Shown piece after piece: positions 1 to 5,817 of a stretch of 13,246 nucleotides of DNA; the first letter of the stretch is position 1; each line of letters opens with the position of its first letter. Both the position numbers and the translations under genes were made by a program. The DNA comes from Chloroflexota bacterium (GTDB lineage: Bacteria > Chloroflexota > Anaerolineae > JACRMK01): assembly GCA_016200765.1 (NCBI GenBank), contig JACQEC010000068.1:1-13246 (forward strand), given 5' to 3'. The notes under the pieces are model-generated. The model worked only from the letters and a program-made list of their open reading frames with translations. It was not told the origin of the DNA and made no database searches.

Positions 1-306
1 AGCGAGACACAGGCCATCAAGGCGGTCTTTGGCGAAAAAGCCTACGATCTCCCCATTAGTTCAACCAAATCTATGCTCGGGCACCTGCTGGGCGGGGCCG
101 GTGCGGTCGAAGGCGTCGTCACGGTGAAGACCATTCAGGACGGCAAGATTCACCCGACGATCAACTATGAGTATCCCGACCCGGACTGCGACCTCAACTA
201 CGTGCCGTCCACGGCCATCGAGAAAGAGGTCAGGGTCGCGCTGTCCAACTCGTTCGGCTTCGGCGGCCACAACGCCTCGGTGGTGTTCAGACGCTACGAG
301 CCATGA
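1..306 (+). CDS. fabF: 3-oxoacyl-ACP synthase II (FabF/KASII), C-terminal part
   Basis: This is the last 101 residues of a condensing enzyme; the gene starts before the window. FabF elongates acyl-ACP by Claisen condensation with malonyl-ACP in the cytoplasmic type II fatty acid synthase. Seen here: an ETQAIKAVFG stretch, then STKSMLGH (about residues 21-28 of the fragment), holding the lysine and first catalytic histidine, and near the end NSFGFGGHNA, holding the second catalytic histidine and the glycine-rich tail typical of KAS enzymes. The catalytic cysteine lies outside the window. The frame is open from base 1 and ends at TGA 304-306 a few residues after the glycine-rich motif, as expected for a full-length C-terminus. 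The rnc gene follows after a 272-base repeat-rich gap; fabF-rnc-smc adjacency is common in bacteria. KAS domains of polyketide synthases share these motifs, but the ending here is that of a stand-alone FabF. Confidence 0.95.
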   Translation, partial: SETQAIKAVFGEKAYDLPISSTKSMLGHLLGGAGAVEGVVTVKTIQDGKIHPTINYEYPDPDCDLNYVPSTAIEKEVRVALSNSFGFGGHNASVVFRRYEP

Positions 307-578
307 GTACGCAGACGGGATGAAAACGTAATGGGTACGATCATGCGCCACGTTCCAAGGGCGTATGCCCCCGAAGCGGGCTGTGCCCGCCCGCCGGAGG
401 CGGTTCGGGGGTGCGCGCGTTGCGCGTTCGTGCGTTTTGACGGCCTCACAAGTTGCGCGCACCCTCGTAGGGGCAGGTCTTGCGCTTTCGCGGCGTGGAG
501 TTTCGATACCTGCCCCAGTTCGGGGGCATACGCGGAACGCGCTCACGCGCAACGTCCAGATCGCCCCCTCGTTAGGCC
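307..578. repeat. Repeat-rich fabF-rnc intergenic region with nested inverted repeats
   Basis: No gene is seen in this 272-base gap. It is built from inverted repeats. An outer 15-base pair of arms, GCGTATGCCCCCGAA at 361-375 and its exact complement at 519-533, encloses three smaller hairpins: CCGCC/GGCGG at 391-403, GGTGCGCGC/GCGCGCACC at 410-418 and 455-463, and GGGGCAGGT/ACCTGCCCC at 470-478 and 508-516. An alternative short pairing is CCCCCGAA/TTCGGGGG (368-375 with 404-411). The core at 385-411 recurs with one mismatch inside smc at 3978-4004, so this is a dispersed repeat family. The small reading frames that cross the gap have no recognisable protein character. Confidence 0.8.
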
Positions 579-1283
579 ATGACCCCGGACGACTTAGAGG
601 CCGCGCTGGGCCTAGCCTTTGCCGATAAGTCGCTGCTGATCCGCGCCCTGACGCACCGCTCGCACCTCAACGAATCCTCGCAAGCGGCCGCGCTCGATAA
701 CGAGCGGCTTGAGTTTTTGGGCGATGCCGTGCTCGACTTCTTGACCGGAGAGTGGCTCTATCATCGCTACCCGGAGATGCGCGAAGGGGAGTTGACCAAC
801 CTGCGTTCGGCTCTGGTAAAGCGTGAGACGCTGGCTCGTTTTGCCGCCGATATTTGCCTCGGCGACTACCTGCTGGTCAGCAAGGGCGAGCGCGCGGCAG
901 GCGGCCACCAGCGCGTCACACTGCTGGCGGGCGCGTTCGAGGCGCTCGTCGGCGCGCTTTACCTCGATGGGGGACTCGCCAATGCGAAACAATTCTGGGA
1001 CCGTTTCGCCGAGCCGCACCTCCTGCGCATCATGCAAGACCGGCTGGACAAGGACGCCAAGAGCCTCTTACAGGAGTTGAGTCAGGGCGTCTTCCAAGCC
1101 AAGCCCATCTACCAGCTCAGCGCCGTGACCGGCCCCGACCACGACAAAGAGTTTGACGTGCAGGTCCTCATCGGCGGCCGCGTGATGGGCACCGGCCACG
1201 GTCATACCAAACAAGGCGCGGAACAGGAAGCCGCGCGCGGGGCGCTGCAAGTGCTGGAAGCAGAAGGGTACCGGCTTGCCTGA
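579..1283 (+). CDS. rnc: Ribonuclease III
   Basis: This 234-residue protein has the usual length for RNase III, the dimeric Mg-dependent endonuclease that cuts double-stranded RNA in rRNA maturation and mRNA control. Residues 1-150 form the endonuclease domain. The signature NERLEFLGDAVL is at 41-52, giving metal ligands E45 and D49, and AFEALVGALYLDGG at 119-132 gives E121. Residues about 159-230 form the dsRNA-binding domain, from DAKSLLQELSQG to GAEQEAARGALQVL. One oddity: the position three residues before E121, an aspartate metal ligand in the E. coli and Aquifex enzymes (D114/D107), is G118. Other ligands are intact, so activity is likely retained. ATG 579 is chosen because the family N-terminus fits it, although the Shine-Dalgarno is weak. 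The TGA stop overlaps the next gene's ATG by one base, so the two are probably cotranscribed. Confidence 0.96.
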   Translation: MTPDDLEAALGLAFADKSLLIRALTHRSHLNESSQAAALDNERLEFLGDAVLDFLTGEWLYHRYPEMREGELTNLRSALVKRETLARFAADICLGDYLLVSKGERAAGGHQRVTLLAGAFEALVGALYLDGGLANAKQFWDRFAEPHLLRIMQDRLDKDAKSLLQELSQGVFQAKPIYQLSAVTGPDHDKEFDVQVLIGGRVMGTGHGHTKQGAEQEAARGALQVLEAEGYRLA

Positions 1284-2122
1284 TGATGCGCCTTCTGATC
1301 ACCGGCGGAAGCGGCTATCTCGGCTCGCACCTCATCGCGGCGGCGCGCGATCCATTCGAGCTGTTCGCGACCTACTATTCGCGCCCCATCCCGGACGGCG
1401 TGCCGTTGGACGTGCGCGATGCTGATTCCGTCCGGCGGCTGTTCGACAGCCTGCGCCCTGATTGCGTCATCCACACGGCCTACGATAAATCGAGCGACGG
1501 CTGGCAGGCGGTTATCGGCGACGGGAGCGCCAACGTCGCGCAAGCCGCACGGCAAGTCGGCGCGCGGCTGATCCATCTGTCAACCGATGTCGTCTTCAGC
1601 GGCGCGCGCGGCTGGTACTGCGAAGACGACCCGCCCGACCCTGTTACCGACTATGGCCGCGTCAAGGTTGAGGCGGAACAACGGGTAGCGGCCTGCCTGC
1701 CCGACGCTCTGCTCGTCCGCACCTCGCTGATCTACGGCACACTGCGCGACGCCGCCGATGCCAACTCGCGGTTCGTGCTCGATGGATTGCTGGGCCACAC
1801 ACCCGTTACGCTCTTTCAAGATGAGTTCCGCTGCCCCATTTGCGTGACCGATCTGGCCGCGGCCTTGCTGGAATTGGCGGCGCTGCCATTCGACAGGCTC
1901 ATGGTTCGTGGGCCCCTGCACGTGGCGGGAGCCGAGCGCGTCAGCCGCTATCAGTTTGGCGTACTGCTGGCGCGCTATCACGGCCTCGACCCGCGCCCAC
2001 TGCAGGCCACGACCTCCGAAGCGACCGGCCTGATTCGCCCGAAGGACTGTACGCTCGACACGACGCGAGCCCAAGCGCTTCTCCGCACGCGCCTGCGCGG
2101 GGTCGGCGAGGTTTTGCGTTGA
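1283..2122 (+). CDS. RmlD-like extended SDR (dTDP-4-dehydrorhamnose reductase family)
   Basis: A 279-residue NAD(P)-dependent sugar-nucleotide reductase/epimerase of the RmlD type. Seen: the Rossmann loop TGGSGYLG at residues 7-14, the LSTDVVFSG strand at 99-107 with S100/T101, and the catalytic pair Y124 and K128 in YGRVKVEAE. It also has the family's FRCPICVTDLA segment, like the substrate-binding portion of RmlD. In characterised members the last step of dTDP-L-rhamnose synthesis is NADPH reduction of the 4-keto sugar. No other rhamnose genes are nearby, so the true substrate is unknown and no gene symbol is given. The start overlaps the rnc stop (TGATG), implying translational coupling; a second ATG directly follows and could also serve. 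It is cytoplasmic, with no signal peptide. Alternative calls are a generic NAD-dependent epimerase or sugar-nucleotide-binding protein. Confidence 0.85.
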   Translation: MMRLLITGGSGYLGSHLIAAARDPFELFATYYSRPIPDGVPLDVRDADSVRRLFDSLRPDCVIHTAYDKSSDGWQAVIGDGSANVAQAARQVGARLIHLSTDVVFSGARGWYCEDDPPDPVTDYGRVKVEAEQRVAACLPDALLVRTSLIYGTLRDAADANSRFVLDGLLGHTPVTLFQDEFRCPICVTDLAAALLELAALPFDRLMVRGPLHVAGAERVSRYQFGVLLARYHGLDPRPLQATTSEATGLIRPKDCTLDTTRAQALLRTRLRGVGEVLR

Positions 2123-2147
2123 CCGCTAGGCCAAGTTGGCCTATACT
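2119..2147 (+). promoter_or_regulatory. Predicted sigma70-type promoter for smc
   Basis: A TTGACC -35 box (2119-2124) and a TATACT -10 box (2142-2147) are separated by exactly 17 bases. Each box differs from the E. coli consensus at one position. The -35 box overlaps the stop codon of the preceding SDR gene. Transcription would begin near 2153-2156, at the foot of the leader hairpin. This is the best promoter match noticed in the window and would let smc be expressed separately from rnc-SDR. Confidence 0.6.
2127..2143. promoter_or_regulatory. Palindromic operator candidate in the smc promoter spacer
   Basis: TAGGCCAAGTTGGCCTA is a perfect palindrome: 8-base arms around a single G. It fills nearly the whole spacer between the predicted -35 and -10 boxes and overlaps the first two bases of the -10. 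A dimeric repressor bound here would occlude RNA polymerase. The cognate regulator is not recognised from the sequence. Confidence 0.45.
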
Positions 2148-2155
2148 ATGCGCCG

Positions 2156-2187
2156 AGGTGAGAGTTGCGCGACAACCACTCTCACCT
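2156..2187 (+). promoter_or_regulatory. Hairpin in the smc mRNA leader
   Basis: AGGTGAGAG (2156-2164) pairs perfectly with CTCTCACCT (2179-2187). A further TTG/CAA pairing (2165-2167 with 2173-2175) becomes possible if three bases (CCA) bulge out. It would sit at or next to the 5' end of the mRNA from the predicted promoter, where such stems often stabilise transcripts. It ends 34 bases before the smc ATG and has no U-run, so it is not a typical terminator. Confidence 0.45.
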
Positions 2188-2221
2188 CATTCTTTGCGTT
2201 TTTCTGCGCCGTTCGGAATCC

Positions 2222-5200
2222 ATGAATCTCAAGCGCCTTGAACTGCACGGCTACAAATCGTTCGCGAACCGCACCGCCTTCGAGTTGCTCGACGGCGTCA
2301 CGGCGATTGTCGGGCCCAACGGCAGTGGCAAAAGTAACATCGCCGACGCCATTCAGTGGGTGCTTGGCGAGCAGGCCTACAGCGCCATGCGCGCCAAGAA
2401 GACGGAGGATATGATCTTCGCCGGCAGCGCCAGCCGCGCCCGCATGGGCATGGCCGAGGTTTCGCTCGTGCTGGACAACACTGCCCAGTGGCTGCCGATC
2501 GAGTTCAGCGAGGTGACGGTCACGCGCCGCGCCTTCCGCTCCGGGGAGAACGAGTATCGTCTTAACGGCGCAAAGGTACGCCTGCGCGATCTGGTGGAAC
2601 TGCTCGCCAAAGGCGGGCTGGGGCGCGGGTCCTATATCGTGATCGGACAGGGGCTGATTGACTCGGCGATCTCACTGCGCCCGGAGGAGCGGCGCGCCCT
2701 GCTGGAGGACGCCGCCGGCATCGCCTTTGACCAAACCAAGAAGGCCGAGACGCTGGCAAAATTGGCGGGCACGCAGGAGAACTTGACGCGCGTGCACGAC
2801 ATCCTGCAGGAGCTTGGCCTGCGCGTGCGGCGCTTGCACGATCAAGCCAATCGCGCAAACCAATTCGCCGATGTTCAGCGCGCGCTGGCCGAACACTTGC
2901 AGATTTGGTATGGGCACCAGTGGCAAGAGGCGCAGGCCAGACTGGCCCTGGCCCAACAAACGATCATCGCGACCGAGCAGCGTTTGGCCGAGGTGCGCCA
3001 AGCCCTCCAAGCATCGGATGCCGAACGCGCCCGCCTGCGCGAGCGCGTTGAACAACAGAGGCTGGCAGTCTCGAACCGCCAGCGCCGCCTCAACGATCTA
3101 CAGCGCGCGTATCAGGAAGCCGCGCAACAGCACGCTGTAGCATCAGAGCGGCTCTCGCTGATGGCCCAGCAGTACACTGACCTCGCCGATGAAATTCAGA
3201 CGGCGGCTGAACTGCAGGTCGAGCGGCAGCAGCATGCCCAACTCACAGCACGGGCCGCGCAATTGAACGATGCGCTCGCGGCGGCGAGTGAGCGTCTCTC
3301 GCAATTACAGAGCCGCGTCGGAGTTCTGCAATCACAAACCGAAAAGGCGGCTCGACAGGCGCAGGCGGCGCGCGCCGAAGCCCAGCGGCGGGCGCTCACG
3401 CTGATGACCACGTTGGCTGAGCAGACACAACGGCTGGCGGGGGCGCGTGAGAGGTTTAAGGCTATACCGCCAGAGCGCGAGCGCGTTCAGGCCGCCTTAG
3501 CCGCGCACCAGTCTGGCGCGCAGGCGGGCGATGACCGCTTGGCGGTGGCCGACCTCCAGCGCGCATCGCTCACCCTACAGCAAGCCGAATCCGTGGCGCA
3601 GGCGAGCGAGGCGCAACAGCGGGCAACCCGCCTGCAACAGACCGCTGACACACTCGCGGGCCAAGTGGCCGAAGCACAGGTGCGCCTGCGCGCGGCGGAG
3701 GTCGAGCGCAATCTGGCGCGCGCGCGCGGCGCGCAGGCGCTTCAGCAGATCGCGCTGGACATGCGCCTCGACGTCATCGGCCCGCTGCACACGCTCTATC
3801 AGGTCACACCCGACTATGACCTGCTCGTTCGCGGTGCGCTGGGGCTTTTCGCAGACGCGCTGGTGGTGCGTGGCTGGGACGACGCACACGCCCTCGCGAA
3901 CCGCACGGCCACGCGGCAGACCATTGTGGTGATGGAGTCGTTCAGCGCGCACCCCCGAAGCCAGCGTCTTTCGCGGCGCCCGCCCGCCGAAGGCGGTTCG
4001 GGGGCATACGCGCCAACACCCGCCGACACCGCTACGCCGCAGAGCGCCTTTGACCTCATCCGGTGCGCCCCGCAATACGACGCGCTCTTCTCGGCCTTGC
4101 TCGCGCATGTCCACCTCAATCATGGCATGGTGCCCCGCGTCAGCGCGGAAGGCGATCTCATCCTGCACCACGCCATCGTGACCGCCGATGAATCGGCGCC
4201 GAATCTATCCGCGCTCGACGAGCAAGTCCAACAGGCTCAAGCGGTGGCCACGTCGCTGGGCGTCCAACTGGATCGGTCACGACTTGAGGTGGGCGAGGCC
4301 ACAGCCCGGAGTAACACGCTGCTTCGCGAGTCACGCGAATTGGACAACGAGCGCGGGCGCTGGCATTCGGAGTGCGAACAACTGGCGCGTCAGAGCCAAC
4401 AGCACCATGCCGAAATCCAGCGGCTTAACGCCCACCTCGCGCGGCTGCAACACGACGAAGACCGGCTGGGCGCGCAGATTGAAGAGATGGAGCAGGCGCG
4501 GCAAGCCGCCGAACGCGAGCACGCGCAAGCGCGTCACGCATGGTCGTCCTCAAGCGGGGACGCCGCAGAGTCCGGCGACGATGCCCTGCCCGCCCTCCGC
4601 CAGCAGACGGCGAATCAGGAAACGCAGGTCGCGCTGTTGAATCAGGCACTGCAATCGTGCACCCAAGAGCGCGCCCGGCTAGTCGAGCGCATCCAATCGC
4701 AGGATACCCAACAGCAAGCCCGAAGCGCGCGCGCCTTGAAATTGACGGCTCAGAATGTCAGCCTGCGAGAAGAGATCGCGCTCGTGGAATCGCGGTTGAT
4801 GGCGAGCGGCGGCGACAATACCGCGGTGCAATCTCTTCAAGCCGAAATACCGCCCCTGCTTGATGAGCTCCGCGCCGACCAAGAAACCTTGCGCTCGCTG
4901 GAGACGCACGAAGGGTCGGCGCGGGAAGGGTTATACGCGGCGGAAGCAGCGTATCGCCAAGCGCTCGTCGAATTGCAAAGCAGGCAAGACCGCGCGACGG
5001 CATTACGAGACCAGATTGAGGACGACGTCGAGTTGGTCTCCCTGCCGACCGACCTCCCGAAGACGCCGGTATTCGTCGTCGGCGACCGGCCGGTGAGCCT
5101 GCCCACACCCGCATCCCTGCCCGACGACATTGAGCAAGAAATCCGATCGCTGAAAAACAAAACTCGCTGGATTGGCAACGTCAACCTCGAAGCGCCGGCC

Positions 5201-5797
5201 GAGTACCTGCAAGAGAAGGAACGCTTCGAGTTCCTGACCGCGCAAGCCGAGGACTTACAGCAGGCCTCCGCAAGCCTCCAGCAGATCATCCTTGAACTGG
5301 ATCAGTTGATGCGCGACAAATTCCGCGAGACGTTTGACAATGTCGCGCGCGCGTTCAAGGATTTCTTCCGGCGGCTGTTCGGCGGCGGCTCCGCGGAACT
5401 CGTCCTGACCGACCCGCAGAATCTCATCACGAGTGGCATTGAAATCATCGCCCACCCTCCCGGCAAGCGCCGTCAACCGCTCGGCCTGCTGTCGGGCGGC
5501 GAGCGCGCGCTGACCGCCTGCGCGCTAACGTTCGCACTACTCAAAACCAGCCCGACGCCGTTTTGCGTGCTGGACGAGGTGGATGCGGCGCTGGACGAGG
5601 CCAATATCAGCCGCTTCCGCGAGACGCTCAGCGAGCTAGCCCTCTCTACGCAGTTCATCGTCATCACTCACAATCGCGGCACGGTTGAGGCCGCCCGCGC
5701 GGTCTATGGTATCTCGATGGGCGCCGACGGCGCATCGCAGATGATCTCGCTCCGGCTTGACGCGCGCGATCAGACGGCAGAGCGCGAGAGCAACTGA
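2222..5797 (+). CDS. smc: Chromosome segregation ATPase SMC
   Basis: A 1191-residue SMC protein of normal length. It forms the ring-shaped condensin with ScpA/ScpB that organises the nucleoid. The N-terminal head has Walker A GPNGSGKSN at residues 31-39. Long Gln/Ala/Arg-rich coiled coils follow (about 170-500 and 660-1000), with a central hinge of about 505-650. The C-terminal head has the ABC signature LSGGER near 1090-1095, Walker B FCVLDEVDAALDEAN from about 1114, and an ITHNRGTVEAA switch segment. The start is placed at ATG 2222 because MNLKRLELHGYKSF is the canonical SMC N-terminus; a frame open from TTG 2165 would add 19 unconserved residues encoded by the leader hairpin. The hinge contains an in-frame palindromic repeat element (bases 3952-4013, residues about 577-597). 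No scpA or scpB is visible here. The TGA stop is 20 bases before the next ATG. Confidence 0.97.
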   Translation: MNLKRLELHGYKSFANRTAFELLDGVTAIVGPNGSGKSNIADAIQWVLGEQAYSAMRAKKTEDMIFAGSASRARMGMAEVSLVLDNTAQWLPIEFSEVTVTRRAFRSGENEYRLNGAKVRLRDLVELLAKGGLGRGSYIVIGQGLIDSAISLRPEERRALLEDAAGIAFDQTKKAETLAKLAGTQENLTRVHDILQELGLRVRRLHDQANRANQFADVQRALAEHLQIWYGHQWQEAQARLALAQQTIIATEQRLAEVRQALQASDAERARLRERVEQQRLAVSNRQRRLNDLQRAYQEAAQQHAVASERLSLMAQQYTDLADEIQTAAELQVERQQHAQLTARAAQLNDALAAASERLSQLQSRVGVLQSQTEKAARQAQAARAEAQRRALTLMTTLAEQTQRLAGARERFKAIPPERERVQAALAAHQSGAQAGDDRLAVADLQRASLTLQQAESVAQASEAQQRATRLQQTADTLAGQVAEAQVRLRAAEVERNLARARGAQALQQIALDMRLDVIGPLHTLYQVTPDYDLLVRGALGLFADALVVRGWDDAHALANRTATRQTIVVMESFSAHPRSQRLSRRPPAEGGSGAYAPTPADTATPQSAFDLIRCAPQYDALFSALLAHVHLNHGMVPRVSAEGDLILHHAIVTADESAPNLSALDEQVQQAQAVATSLGVQLDRSRLEVGEATARSNTLLRESRELDNERGRWHSECEQLARQSQQHHAEIQRLNAHLARLQHDEDRLGAQIEEMEQARQAAEREHAQARHAWSSSSGDAAESGDDALPALRQQTANQETQVALLNQALQSCTQERARLVERIQSQDTQQQARSARALKLTAQNVSLREEIALVESRLMASGGDNTAVQSLQAEIPPLLDELRADQETLRSLETHEGSAREGLYAAEAAYRQALVELQSRQDRATALRDQIEDDVELVSLPTDLPKTPVFVVGDRPVSLPTPASLPDDIEQEIRSLKNKTRWIGNVNLEAPAEYLQEKERFEFLTAQAEDLQQASASLQQIILELDQLMRDKFRETFDNVARAFKDFFRRLFGGGSAELVLTDPQNLITSGIEIIAHPPGKRRQPLGLLSGGERALTACALTFALLKTSPTPFCVLDEVDAALDEANISRFRETLSELALSTQFIVITHNRGTVEAARAVYGISMGADGASQMISLRLDARDQTAERESN
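3952..4013. repeat. Dispersed palindromic repeat copy inside smc
   Basis: The element is bounded by CCCCCGAA (3952-3959) and TTCGGGGG (3997-4004) and has an inner hairpin CCGCC-GAA-GGCGG at 3984-3996. Its core 3978-4004 matches 385-411 in the fabF-rnc gap at 26 of 27 bases. The tail TTCGGGGGCATACGCG (3997-4012) is identical to 519-534. Translated in the smc frame it gives a Pro/Arg/Gly-rich loop (PPAEGGSGAYAP) unlike the surrounding hinge sequence. Confidence 0.75.
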
Positions 5798-5817
5798 AAG
5801 GAACCAGCACACGAATC

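Noticed and set aside
61..628. Small plus- and minus-strand frames in the fabF-rnc gap
   Set aside because: They run through inverted repeats, lack ribosome-binding sites and show no conserved protein pattern.
2165..2221. A TTG start for smc 57 bases upstream of ATG 2222
   Set aside because: It would translate the leader hairpin and add residues absent from SMC proteins. MNLKRLELHGYKSF is the expected N-terminus.
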